Part shown: one piece after another, positions 17,985-25,529 of the stretch
How the letters are laid out: each line of letters begins with the position of its first letter
Numbering within the stretch: position 1 is the first letter of the stretch
Origin: Gammaproteobacteria bacterium
Lineage (GTDB): Bacteria > Pseudomonadota > Gammaproteobacteria > Xanthomonadales > Wenzhouxiangellaceae
DNA: 64,000 nt
Reading direction: 5' to 3'
Assembly: GCA_021772985.1 (NCBI GenBank)
Contig: JAJFKX010000019.1
Coordinates: 186,001-250,000, forward strand
Notes under the pieces: generated by a model
Databases searched by the model: none
The model's input: the letters and a program-made list of their open reading frames with translations, nothing else
What the model was told of the DNA's origin: nothing
Program-made: the position numbers and the translations under genes

Positions 17985-19064
17985 CTATTTGGTCAAATCC
18001 ACATCACGGTTACCCACCGGCAGAAATGCGATCACATGGTTATCGTACATGAATTCCAAACGTTGCCGGCTATCATTAAATCTCAATGCAACTGCTTGAT
18101 CACCTGCAAATTGAACCGCTGCACCTGCATTCATACGCAAGTCATTATTTCCCATATCAATTCCGGCCTGGAATTCACCACGCAACCAGATGCCCCGATC
18201 ACCGGTGGTATTCGGGCCAAATTCCATCCCTGTGCCAAAATAAGCGAGTCCTGGCTTACCGGACAATTTAATGCCGGTCTGCCAGCTGCCATCCATTCCA
18301 GGCTTCCAGAATCGATGCGATTGCGGGAATGGACCGGCCTGAATCTGCATACCTATGTTTCCTGGAAAGCCTTTATTCTGGATGTTCATCCCTACTGTAT
18401 AGGCACCTAATCCGGCTACATCGCGAATTTCGATATTGCTCCCCAGTGTAGTCCCATTGCCCCAGGCATAGCTGTCGACGTGATAACCACTAGCCCAACC
18501 ACTACCACGATTATGCACATTGATATTCGAAGCCACACCATCTCCGCGATCATGATTGGTATCCAAATTTACAAAAAATGTCCAGGGAAATGATAAAGCA
18601 CCCGATGCAACATCATTCTGATGCTGCAGGCTTATCAATGTGTGCGAAAAACCCCTGCCACCCGGATTCGCTGCTTGGTTAAGGCGCCGGTAATCAAGCG
18701 GTGCGTTGATGGGAACGTAGCGTTCCGGATCACCTGTCCCGGCGACCTTGACATCTTTATAAAATGCCGACTGAGGGCCAATGATTTGTGATTGCCAATC
18801 CGGAAATGGAAAAACCATACCCATAGCTGCACCAGCCATCAGCATAATAAATAAAGCTGGATATACCCACCTTTGGTGACTCGGCCTTTGCTCAGGAATT
18901 TTTCTGGTCGACAAAAAAGCCTGCAAAGCGGTACTGGTCACCAAAAGTTTGTTGCCAACGGTAATTGTTTCTAACTGACCTTGATCAATTTCATGATCGA
19001 TATCTTCAATATTTACGCCCAGGTAACTGGCTACTTCCGAAATGTTATACAACATCTTTTTCAT
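17985..19064 (-). CDS. Excisionase-type HTH fused through one membrane helix to a beta-rich tail-spike-like exterior domain
   Basis: This 359-residue protein has an unusual order. Residues 1-52 are a helix-turn-helix of the excisionase/MerR (HTH_17) type: LYNISEVASYLGVNIEDID, then IDQGQLETITVGNKLLVTST and ALQAFLSTRKIP. A membrane helix follows near 66-82 (YPALFIMLMAGAAMGMVFP). The remaining 270 residues are glycine- and asparagine-rich with repeated short strands (NIEIRDVAGLGAYTVGMNIQ, GDRGIWLRGEFQAGIDMG), like phage tail-spike or beta-solenoid proteins, ending with RFNDSRQRLEFMYDNHVIAF. ATG 19064 is chosen because MKK aligns with the start of the paralogue at 23320. It could be a membrane-tethered DNA-binding sensor. 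Function is not established; the fold of the exterior is inferred from composition. Confidence 0.7.
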   Translation of the reverse strand: MKKMLYNISEVASYLGVNIEDIDHEIDQGQLETITVGNKLLVTSTALQAFLSTRKIPEQRPSHQRWVYPALFIMLMAGAAMGMVFPFPDWQSQIIGPQSAFYKDVKVAGTGDPERYVPINAPLDYRRLNQAANPGGRGFSHTLISLQHQNDVASGALSFPWTFFVNLDTNHDRGDGVASNINVHNRGSGWASGYHVDSYAWGNGTTLGSNIEIRDVAGLGAYTVGMNIQNKGFPGNIGMQIQAGPFPQSHRFWKPGMDGSWQTGIKLSGKPGLAYFGTGMEFGPNTTGDRGIWLRGEFQAGIDMGNNDLRMNAGAAVQFAGDQAVALRFNDSRQRLEFMYDNHVIAFLPVGNRDVDLTK

Positions 19065-19089
19065 TAAATATAACCTGGAACCCATACAA

Positions 19090-19133
19090 CATTGCTCAGT
19101 ATGCCCTGCCAAATCTCAACCCAAACTGAACAA
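19090..19133 (-). promoter_or_regulatory. Conserved upstream element of the HTH-membrane gene (copy 1)
   Basis: Two short blocks upstream of the 19064 start recur upstream of the paralogue at 23320: 19090-19103 (plus strand CATTGCTCAGTATG) and 19116-19133 (TCAACCCAAACTGAACAA). Matches to copy 2 are about 13 of 14 and 16 of 18 bases. Conservation outside coding sequence suggests an operator, possibly for autoregulation, or a recent shared origin of both promoters. Confidence 0.5.
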
Positions 19134-19182
19134 GCCCGCATAATTATCGTCATACAATGCAAACTTGGAGGTAATCAATAAC

Positions 19183-19515
19183 ATGAATAGACTCAATTAC
19201 CGAAATGTTGTCTCTGCTGCTCTAATTGCCGGTCTGATACCTGCCTGTACCTGGGTCCCACTTGAAACCCATGGAGCAACTGTTGAGGTGGCAGCTGTAG
19301 ATCAAAACTTGCGCTCCTGTCAGAAACTCGGTGAAACCACCGTTAGTGTTAAAAATAAAGTCTGGATTTATCAACGCAACCGCAACAAGATAGAGCAAGA
19401 ACTGGAAAACCTGGCTCGCAATGAAGCAGCTGAACGAAATGCCGATACCATTCAGGCCATTACACCAGTTAATAATGGTGAGCGGATGTTTGGAATTTAT
19501 GCCTGTTTGGAGTGA
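19183..19515 (+). CDS. DUF4156 family small lipoprotein
   Basis: This is a 110-residue lipoprotein with lipobox LIPACTW (Cys near residue 22). The mature part matches the DUF4156 pattern: a cysteine in SCQKLGETTVSVKNKV, then ELENLARNEAAERNADTIQA, and a final cysteine in FGIYACLE. The family is found in gammaproteobacterial envelopes and its role is unknown. ATG 19183 is chosen because GGAGG lies eleven bases upstream and the signal peptide then begins MNRLNYRN; an in-frame TTG at 19165 would lie before that ribosome-binding site. It is divergent from the HTH-membrane gene, and the conserved element at 19090-19133 lies between them. Confidence 0.8.
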   Translation: MNRLNYRNVVSAALIAGLIPACTWVPLETHGATVEVAAVDQNLRSCQKLGETTVSVKNKVWIYQRNRNKIEQELENLARNEAAERNADTIQAITPVNNGERMFGIYACLE

Positions 19516-19575
19516 ATCGGCAATTCAAACCTGAATTAATACCTGCACTGATCATCACATAACAGCACTCCTTGG

Positions 19576-19593
19576 AACCGTGAAAGCACGGTT
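19576..19593 (+). terminator. Hairpin after the DUF4156 gene
   Basis: AACCGTG (19576-19582), a four-base loop AAAG and CACGGTT (19587-19593) form a perfect seven-base stem about 60 bases past the DUF4156 stop. It is followed by TGTTTGG, so the T-run is weak. It may be an intrinsic terminator or the first stem of the structured segment that follows. Confidence 0.4.
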
Positions 19594-19621
19594 TGTTTGG
19601 TCATTCATAAATATTTCACAC

Positions 19622-19711
19622 CCATGGTTTACCCTAAGGTCGGATGTTGAGAAATCAACATGCTATACATGGATGTACAGCATAACCCTGGTGCAGGATA
19701 AACCTGGATGG
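19622..19711 (+). ncRNA. Candidate structured RNA: closing stem enclosing two hairpins
   Basis: A closing stem pairs 19622-19635 (CCATGGTTTACCCT) with 19695-19711 (AGGATAAACC, three-base bulge, ATGG), with one mismatch. Inside it lie a perfect seven-base hairpin ATGTTGA-GAAA-TCAACAT (19644-19661), whose loop is a GNRA tetraloop, and a second hairpin of GCTATACA (19662-19669) with TGTACAGC (19674-19681) with one A-C mismatch. The result is a three-way junction of 90 bases. I match it to no known riboswitch or RNA family. The strand is assumed from the flanking plus-strand genes. Pairing was done by eye; conservation is untested. Confidence 0.35.
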
Positions 19712-19812
19712 TTAATCAGTTTTCGTGCCAATTCCATGTCTGTTAATAGTTGCATGCTGTGTCTACACAGTTTGCGTGAGTGTGGCTGGGTATCAAAGAA
19801 AGGGTGTTAAGT

Positions 19813-19839
19813 TTAGTAACGGTTTAAAACCATTACTAA
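19813..19839. repeat. 27-base near-perfect palindrome
   Basis: TTAGTAA, CGGTTT and the mirrored AAAACC, ATTACTAA form a near-perfect palindrome about 120 bases before the lipase-like gene. Symmetry of this length suits a dimeric regulator's operator or an RNA hairpin. Nothing in the sequence decides between them. Confidence 0.4.
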
Positions 19840-19956
19840 GCGGTTCTTATTTAACAAAATCGACTTTACCGCTAATAACCATAAACTTGCCAAGGAGGTG
19901 AAGCCACTAATATTCAACTGTGAAAACTTAATATTTTTGAAATGGAGTTTAATGAT

Positions 19957-22407
19957 ATGAAGTATAAAATCGCAGCTGCTTTGCTGTTAATACCATTGCT
20001 GCATCTGCATGCAGCAGAGATTAGCGTAAAATCCTTGTCAGGCGCGCCTGAAGATTTTTCTGACAATCGCTTGCCAGAGCCCATGGAAACCCGCGTTGCA
20101 TCTAATATTTTGCTAATTGATCAACGCACTGTGGAAGCCCGCACCGGAAATAACAACACCCGGTCAACAACAAACTCGGCTTTTAGCGTAACCGAAGGCA
20201 CCGGTTTCAGTCTGGTGCAGGTAACCAGCAGTTATCCTAATTTCGGCCCATCCAGCATCACCGGGCCGAATGGCGCAGTTTACCATTTCAATGGCAGCGT
20301 CATCACCTGTAACTCTGGCCCATGTGACCTCGATCAGGCAGATATACAAATGGAAGCTTTTACCGACCGTCCGGGCGGCGTAATGGTTTTTTCCATTTCC
20401 GGAGGAGAAGCGGTGCCCGGCAGCTGGGGATTATCGATTTCAGATCCGTTAGAACTGCGCAGCACAGTCCAGATGGATTCGATGATCAGTTATGACGAGA
20501 ACGTAGTTGAAATCGTTATTGGTCCGATTGAATGTGATGATAATAGCCCAATCTGCCCAGACCCATGCCCACCCGGTGAGCCATGTATCGAGCCGATGCT
20601 GGGTTTAACTGAAGGTTCAGCGGCAAAATTGAGTGTGTTTGCATCTACCACTAACGATAACGGTAAAAGCAAAATTCAGCCGATCGATATCAATAAACTG
20701 CAGTTAACTGTAGTCAGTTCCGATACACGGCAAACGATACATACAGAAAGTTACGATGCCGCACGTGCAACATCCTTGCCACTCAATGCCAATGGTTTTA
20801 GTCAACTGCGCCTACCAGCATTACCCAGTGGCAAGTATTCAGTTCGTATAGATGTGGAGGGTGAAGTTGAAGGAATAGGCAGCATAGAGCGCACCGCTTT
20901 TTATTTTCTACCTATTATCGAAAAAAAATATCAACTTGCACAGGCTGTACAAACCCAGGTAGTAGACAACAACAGGTTGAAAATTAATCTGAGCTTGGCT
21001 TCATTCGTTAATCAGCATAGCCATGTCTACGCCTATGCCGAAGTTTGGTCGGCAACCACTAATAAACCCATTGCCTGGATTGGTGGTATGACCTATCCGG
21101 AAACTGATCGTAACAATGCTGTCAGTATTCCGTTGATGTTTGACTCTCGCTGGCTGGCGCTGGCCGGTGAGACAGGACATGATTATGTGCTGCGTAATAT
21201 TCGTATACAAGACCCACACACATTCATCCCGATTGACCAATTGGCGGAATTGTCAATGACGGTCAGTCAACTTCCACCCAAGGCTTATCTATCACGCGCG
21301 GAAGTGATAATTGATGACTCTCTGTATTATGGCAAACGCGATATCTCCATTCCTGTTCAGGCCTTGGCCCCTGATCCCGTCAACCGTGGTGCAATTGGTC
21401 CATTTGGAATATTGCTGGTGCATGGCTGGTGCTCCAACCCTGCATGGCCTGCCGGTGATTTTTTCAACGGTAACCCAGGCGGCACTGCAGTTTTCAGCGA
21501 TCCGCTAACAAGCCGATCGCATGATGCATTTGCACAACGAATCCGCACCCAAGGTGATATGTTTTTTACTGATTCATTTAGTGTTGTTGCACATAGCCAG
21601 GGTGGTGCTGCGGCTACACATTTGCGGGCTTTTTATAACAGCGGGCTGGATAATAGCCAGGCGCCGCGCCCCATTCAAACCATGGGCACACCATATGGCG
21701 GCAGCACCTTGATGGATTTATATGTTGCTTCGGGACCACTGGGCTGGCTGATCGGGATCATTATTACCGGCGGCTGCGAACCGCAATTCAGCCTGACCAC
21801 CCTGGGCAGCGTACTATGGCGCTCGAGCATTCCAAACCATATCCGGGACGATGTTTATTTTTACCGGACCCGGCATCGCCGACCCAGCAATTTTATCCAA
21901 CGGCTGCAGTTCTGGCGCTGGAACTGCAAAATCACATCCTATGTAATTCCGCGTTCAGATGACGGGGTGGTATCACATGTTCAGGGACGCTTCTCGGGGG
22001 CCAATGATATGGGTATCACAGACCGAGAATGTCATACTGATAATATGAAATATAACGATCAAAAAGACAATGCAGCGCGCAACTTGATTATGGACTTCGA
22101 AGGTCGCCCACCGCCACCACCTCCTTTGAATGCCCGTTGCTTTGTAGACTGGATATGGCATACCGGCGGGCCTGACGGAAATGGCTATTTTGAATACTGG
22201 GTGGATGCCAGCAATAGTGTTGCCGGCGCATTCCCAATCACCAGTTATACGTGGATCAACGATGGCGCTACCGGCAACCCAACCAGCAATGACAGGTTCG
22301 GGCCACTGTTTCCAGGCTTGCCAGGCCAGGCCAGTTCTTATGTTATACAGGTACGGGTAACCGACACATCAGGTGACTCCGATACTGCCACATGCTGGGT
22401 TCCTTAA
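19957..22407 (+). CDS. Secreted alpha/beta-hydrolase, lipase-like, with C-terminal PKD-like domain
   Basis: This 816-residue exported protein has a signal peptide (MKYKIAAALLLIPLLHLHAA). Residues up to about 460 form beta-rich domains of unknown type, with a proline- and cysteine-rich link (ICPDPCPPGEPCIEP). The hydrolase domain follows: ILLVHGWCSNPAW forms the oxyanion region, Ser547 in VVAHSQGGAAATHL is the nucleophile, and a His in DDGVVSHVQGRF may complete the triad. Alpha/beta hydrolases of this kind cleave lipid or other esters; the substrate is unknown. A PKD-like end (YTWINDGATGNP, then RVTDTSGDSDTATCWV) follows PPPPPP. ATG 19957 is chosen over 19942 because GGAG lies nine bases before it. 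Confidence 0.75.
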   Translation: MKYKIAAALLLIPLLHLHAAEISVKSLSGAPEDFSDNRLPEPMETRVASNILLIDQRTVEARTGNNNTRSTTNSAFSVTEGTGFSLVQVTSSYPNFGPSSITGPNGAVYHFNGSVITCNSGPCDLDQADIQMEAFTDRPGGVMVFSISGGEAVPGSWGLSISDPLELRSTVQMDSMISYDENVVEIVIGPIECDDNSPICPDPCPPGEPCIEPMLGLTEGSAAKLSVFASTTNDNGKSKIQPIDINKLQLTVVSSDTRQTIHTESYDAARATSLPLNANGFSQLRLPALPSGKYSVRIDVEGEVEGIGSIERTAFYFLPIIEKKYQLAQAVQTQVVDNNRLKINLSLASFVNQHSHVYAYAEVWSATTNKPIAWIGGMTYPETDRNNAVSIPLMFDSRWLALAGETGHDYVLRNIRIQDPHTFIPIDQLAELSMTVSQLPPKAYLSRAEVIIDDSLYYGKRDISIPVQALAPDPVNRGAIGPFGILLVHGWCSNPAWPAGDFFNGNPGGTAVFSDPLTSRSHDAFAQRIRTQGDMFFTDSFSVVAHSQGGAAATHLRAFYNSGLDNSQAPRPIQTMGTPYGGSTLMDLYVASGPLGWLIGIIITGGCEPQFSLTTLGSVLWRSSIPNHIRDDVYFYRTRHRRPSNFIQRLQFWRWNCKITSYVIPRSDDGVVSHVQGRFSGANDMGITDRECHTDNMKYNDQKDNAARNLIMDFEGRPPPPPPLNARCFVDWIWHTGGPDGNGYFEYWVDASNSVAGAFPITSYTWINDGATGNPTSNDRFGPLFPGLPGQASSYVIQVRVTDTSGDSDTATCWVP

Positions 22408-22482
22408 TGTCCTGGTCTTAGCAGTAACTGTAACACCACAATCAGCCATTGACCGTGGTATGTTGATGAGCTGAGTTGTAGT

Positions 22483-22517
22483 AAAGCACGGGCTGATGTG
22501 ACCTGCCCGTGCTTTTT
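22483..22517 (+). terminator. Intrinsic terminator of the lipase-like gene
   Basis: AAAGCACGGGC (22483-22493) pairs perfectly with GCCCGTGCTTT (22505-22515) across an 11-base loop and runs into TTTTT. The stem has A and T runs on both sides, so it may work in both directions. It lies 75 bases past the lipase-like stop. Confidence 0.85.
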
Positions 22518-22595
22518 AATATGAACATGATGCACGATTCCGCGTAATAAAATCTACGGAAACCCGGTCGCCATAGCCTATGGTATAAAAATGGG

Positions 22596-22973
22596 TTGAG
22601 TTATGGTGCTATTAGTAATGACTGGACCAAGACCGTGAGCCGGAAACATATAAGAATCATTCATACACGCTCAAATACCCTGCTTGCAGATGGCCCTGTT
22701 GGTTGGGGCATCATGCCATTTGAAGGGAATTACTATATTAGTAAGAAAAACCTGAAATCGAATGGGTTTCGGGTTAATTATGTTCCCGGGTTTTGTGCTT
22801 ATAAATTTTTCTATGTATGGCTGGATTTCATTACAACAGATGGTGTAATTAATAAAAATGTAGGCTGGAAATACTGGTTACCTAACCCATTGTTACCGTT
22901 CATATGGTTCCGTGTAGCGGTCCCCGCAGTAGACTCCGAAATACATATTGAAGAATATTTCAGTGATAATTAA
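22596..22973 (+). CDS. Small AT-rich gene, possibly DUF427-like
   Basis: This open frame of up to 125 residues starts at TTG 22596; a GTG at 22635 would give a shorter protein beginning at SRKHIRIIHTRSNTLL. No ribosome-binding site is clear for either. The order of features (a strand with LLADG, then YYISKKNL, then a segment with FCAYKFFYVWLDF, then a late VAVPAVDSEIH) recalls the DUF427 fold, in which a similar C-x-Y-K segment occurs, but the match is weak. It is rich in aromatic residues and noticeably richer in A and T than its neighbours, a sign of transfer. It lies just past the terminator of the lipase-like gene and is convergent with the short HTH-membrane paralogue. Confidence 0.4.
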   Translation: MSYGAISNDWTKTVSRKHIRIIHTRSNTLLADGPVGWGIMPFEGNYYISKKNLKSNGFRVNYVPGFCAYKFFYVWLDFITTDGVINKNVGWKYWLPNPLLPFIWFRVAVPAVDSEIHIEEYFSDN

Positions 22974-23047
22974 TTTGCTGCTCTTTTTCTGTGTAAATGC
23001 TGGTACCGCTGATAGTTATATCTATATGCATACAACATTCTCAGCAA

Positions 23048-23320
23048 TCAGGTACCGACAAAAGGAAAACTCAGATTTATTGCCAATCCAGATATTACAA
23101 CAGTCGCCATAGTCGCATATCCCCACCAGCGTGATACCAGCTTTGGCTCAGGTATTTTTCTTGAAATCAAAAAATCCTGCAGTGCATCACTGGTAATCCG
23201 TACTTTTGTACCGATAGCGACAATCTGCAAGTAGCGCTGATCAATTTCATAATTGATATCCTCAATATCCACTCGTAAATAACGAGCAACTTCCGGAATG
23301 GTGAATAGTGCTTTTTTCAT
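23048..23320 (-). CDS. Short paralogue of the HTH-membrane protein, lacking the exterior domain
   Basis: This 90-residue protein aligns with the first 90 residues of the gene at 17985-19064. The excisionase-type helix-turn-helix is shared (LFTIPEVARYLRVDIEDIN, then IDQRYLQIVAIGTKVRITSD and ALQDFLISRKIPEP), followed by one membrane helix (YATMATVVISGLAINLSFPF). It ends two residues after the shared SFPF/VFPF boundary, exactly where the exterior domain begins in the long form. It could be a natural short form (membrane-anchored DNA-binding protein) or a truncated duplicate. AGGA precedes the ATG at nine bases. The upstream element at 23336-23388 is shared with the long paralogue. Confidence 0.7.
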   Translation of the reverse strand: MKKALFTIPEVARYLRVDIEDINYEIDQRYLQIVAIGTKVRITSDALQDFLISRKIPEPKLVSRWWGYATMATVVISGLAINLSFPFVGT

Positions 23321-23335
23321 CGCCGATTATCCTGT

Positions 23336-23388
23336 CATTGCACAGTATGGCTAGTATAACTCTGCAAAGTTCAACCCAGGCTGAACAA
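23336..23388 (-). promoter_or_regulatory. Conserved upstream element of the HTH-membrane gene (copy 2)
   Basis: Blocks 23336-23349 (CATTGCACAGTATG) and 23371-23388 (TCAACCCAGGCTGAACAA) match those at 19090-19133. The second block on the minus strand reads GTTCA-N8-TGAAC in this copy (23386 to 23369), an inverted repeat suitable for a dimeric binder; the other copy keeps it only partly. It lies 16 to 70 bases upstream of the ATG. Confidence 0.5.
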
Positions 23389-23459
23389 TATCCGGCCATC
23401 AACATGATGCTGACAAGAAACACTAAAAACCAATTTGTTCGCTTCCAACCATCTCGGGT

Positions 23460-24110
23460 TTATTTGGCAGTTAAGGCCAAATCGAATCGGCAGGCAATAG
23501 CGTTATCAGCTATTGCCTGCTGTAGCGACACTATCAATTGTGCGCGACTGTTTTGCGGGCGAGATTGAAACACACGGTCCTGATCACGCAACAGATCATC
23601 CTGATCTCCCGCAAAATACACCTCGGTGACATAGTCCTGGTAACTCGGGTGTCGCACCCTGAAATGAATATGCGCCGCTCGGATCAAACCTGCAAACTTA
23701 TAACTGCTGGGCATAACCGTGGTAAAAGCATAGGCACCGTCAGACTGGGTGCGAACCTTACCGAAATAACCAAAGTTTGAATCTAACCTATCTGAATCAA
23801 CCGAACGGGGATGGCGATAATTACCCTGGCTATCCGCCTGCCAGATTTCCACGTAAACGCCAGATACCGGTTTGCACGCAGCGTCAACCACAACACCACC
23901 AAGTGCCAGCAACTGACCACGCGCCGATTCGACGCGTCCCGCGAGCCTCACCAGGTTACTTCGTTCAGGGATATCCTCAGCAGGATAAAACGGACCTGAA
24001 TCTGTAGCAAAGTTACTCCCGCAAGCCAGTGCCGCGGCCCGGCCTGTAACGGCCAACCCACATATTCCTATGCTCTGGCTGATAAATTGGCGCCTGTTAC
24101 AGCTCACCAT
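23460..24110 (-). CDS. Exported intradiol ring-cleavage dioxygenase family protein
   Basis: This 216-residue protein carries a twin-arginine-like leader (CNRRQFISQSIGICGLAV), so it is probably exported folded with its metal. The core has the dioxygenase beta-sandwich: LGGVVVDAACKPVSGVYVEI, then WQADSQGNYRHP, whose Tyr is a likely iron ligand, TQSDGAYAFTTVMPSSYKFA, and AAHIHFRVRHP with the two His ligands. The family uses Fe(III) to cleave catechols between the hydroxyls; exported members often act on unknown substrates. It is last in a minus-strand run of four exported proteins with two YHS proteins and an unknown protein. GAGGAG precedes its ATG. Confidence 0.8.
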   Translation of the reverse strand: MVSCNRRQFISQSIGICGLAVTGRAAALACGSNFATDSGPFYPAEDIPERSNLVRLAGRVESARGQLLALGGVVVDAACKPVSGVYVEIWQADSQGNYRHPRSVDSDRLDSNFGYFGKVRTQSDGAYAFTTVMPSSYKFAGLIRAAHIHFRVRHPSYQDYVTEVYFAGDQDDLLRDQDRVFQSRPQNSRAQLIVSLQQAIADNAIACRFDLALTAK

Positions 24111-24141
24111 TGGTTTAGCTCCTCAATACAGCTTGAAGTTA

Positions 24142-25032
24142 TCAATTTTGTCTGCGTGGTTGCCACAAAGGATAATCAATCGCTTGAGTTGGTTTGACTA
24201 ACTTAGTCTGGTCAAATGGTTTTGAAAAAGAAGGATCAAGAATAAGATGTGCGCCGGTTACTGAACCTTCCGGACCAAAATTACCGTCCCCAAAACTGGC
24301 ATAAGAACGTGCTATCAACAGGCCATCCACTTCGACATATTCATCGATAACCCTCAGTATGCCTCCACCAGGCAACCGGAATTCGTCAGGCAACACATTC
24401 CCCGGCAACAGTGGTAATTGGGGCCCCTGCGTCCAGGCTTTTAAGCGTCCATTTGTCTTATCTATGAATAGATTTATTGACCTTTCATGAATTTTGCCCT
24501 GTGGTTCAAAACTCATGCTTACAACGTCATATAGCTGCTCGTCATCGAGTAAAGTCTGTTCCCCAATATATTCATGTTTTACGCCATCAACCTGTGTCAT
24601 AAACGGCAGCGACACCATCCCATAGTGAAACCACAGCAATTGCACCGGGCCATCACGGAAACGTTGCACGTCAAACGAGTAAGGAACCACCCAGGCCTGA
24701 TCACCGTCATAGGCCACATCCGGCCCCTGGTTGGGTTCAAACAAAATATCTACATATGCACGGCTGGATTTTGGCTCTACCGTAATGGTGTAATACCGCC
24801 AATTATCATAGACAGTTCGATCATCACCTACTGATAGCACCGCCAAGTACATTAATGCGGTAAATTGCATGGATGGCGCATTCAGCCAGGTTGTATATCC
24901 GCCATGAGCTTCAACCATTTCTTCGATCAATTCTTTGGCTCGGTCCGATTGATATTTTGGTGCTGCCTGTGCTGTCACACACCCTGCACAAATTAGCAGG
25001 ATCAATATTTTTGCCTGTTGAGTTATAAGCAT
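24142..25032 (-). CDS. Periplasmic protein of unknown function
   Basis: This 296-residue exported protein has a signal peptide (MLITQQAKILILLICAGCVTAQA). The mature part begins with a helix containing AKELIEEMVEAHGGYTTWL, a pattern seen in exported proteins with a LolA/LppX-like half-barrel, and continues with beta strands (YDGDQAWVVPYSF, HERSINLFIDKTNGRLKAW). I cannot assign it to a named family. It lies between the second YHS gene (13 bases) and the dioxygenase gene (31 bases), all on the same strand, so the four are likely one operon. AAGGA stands nine bases before the ATG. Confidence 0.65.
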   Translation of the reverse strand: MLITQQAKILILLICAGCVTAQAAPKYQSDRAKELIEEMVEAHGGYTTWLNAPSMQFTALMYLAVLSVGDDRTVYDNWRYYTITVEPKSSRAYVDILFEPNQGPDVAYDGDQAWVVPYSFDVQRFRDGPVQLLWFHYGMVSLPFMTQVDGVKHEYIGEQTLLDDEQLYDVVSMSFEPQGKIHERSINLFIDKTNGRLKAWTQGPQLPLLPGNVLPDEFRLPGGGILRVIDEYVEVDGLLIARSYASFGDGNFGPEGSVTGAHLILDPSFSKPFDQTKLVKPTQAIDYPLWQPRRQN

Positions 25033-25044
25033 GTTGTAGTTTCC

Positions 25045-25485
25045 TTATCGATTGGATTGAGCAGTAACCGTCCGCCACCGTGATTCGGCACGTTGGATCA
25101 GTTGCTTCGGATTCATTTGCCAGGTTTCCCGAGCAGCTGGAAAAATAAATAAATAAAGACGGCCGTCATGTATTGCCCAAGCTTCAGGGTTAATCGGAAT
25201 CGATGAACCATGGGCCATGGTTAATGAACAAAACCCACCAAACTGTGGTACATAACGTTCTGGATCGTCGCGAAACTGTTCGAGGTTTTGCTGACTGGAA
25301 AACTGCCAGCTGACTCCACCCCATTGGGTCGCGAACTCAAGCTTGCCGGGAACCGGTTGCTGTTGGGTAAAATAGGCCACCACATCAAAGCCTCTCACTG
25401 CCACACCGTCAATCGCAAACACCGGCTGCACGGCATTTGCCCAGCTGCTAATCAATATTGCGAGAATCAAAACAACAACCTTCAT
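25045..25485 (-). CDS. Exported YHS-domain protein
   Basis: This 146-residue exported protein starts at ATG 25485 with AGGAG before it (signal MKVVVLILAILISSWANA). The YHS domain runs from GVAVRGFDVVAYFTQQQPV to about residue 120, including WQFSSQQNLEQF and VPQFGGFCSLTMAHG. YHS domains are small folds often linked to metal binding or found beside metal transporters; a specific role is not known for these exported forms. It is a paralogue of the next upstream gene (25530-25994). The mature protein shows a single conserved Cys in the GGFC segment. Confidence 0.8.
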   Translation of the reverse strand: MKVVVLILAILISSWANAVQPVFAIDGVAVRGFDVVAYFTQQQPVPGKLEFATQWGGVSWQFSSQQNLEQFRDDPERYVPQFGGFCSLTMAHGSSIPINPEAWAIHDGRLYLFIFPAARETWQMNPKQLIQRAESRWRTVTAQSNR

Positions 25486-25529
25486 TGCGTCTCTCCTAGA
25501 GATTGCTGCTGTTGTTGGCGTCGTTGCAC

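Larger units (their letters stand above)
19516..19956. other. Long intergenic segment with many self-complementary stretches
   Basis: These 441 bases hold no convincing gene. They contain, in order, the hairpin at 19576-19593, the branched candidate structure at 19622-19711, a small hairpin CTGTG/CACAG at 19757-19770, the 27-base palindrome at 19813-19839, a long-range pair AGCGGT (19839-19844) with ACCGCT (19868-19873), and an AAGGAGGTGA ribosome-binding-like sequence at 19892-19901 that has no start codon at a usable distance. The true ribosome-binding site of the next gene is GGAG at about 19945. Confidence 0.6.

Noticed and set aside
19622-19711. tRNA-like reading of the 90-base branched structure
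   Set aside because: The closing stem is about 14 bases with a bulge and there are only two internal hairpins; no CCA end or T-loop.
19580-19810. 76-codon open frame on the plus strand within the structured intergenic segment
   Set aside because: No ribosome-binding site and no protein-like composition (many Trp and Cys), and it overlaps the hairpins; treated as chance.
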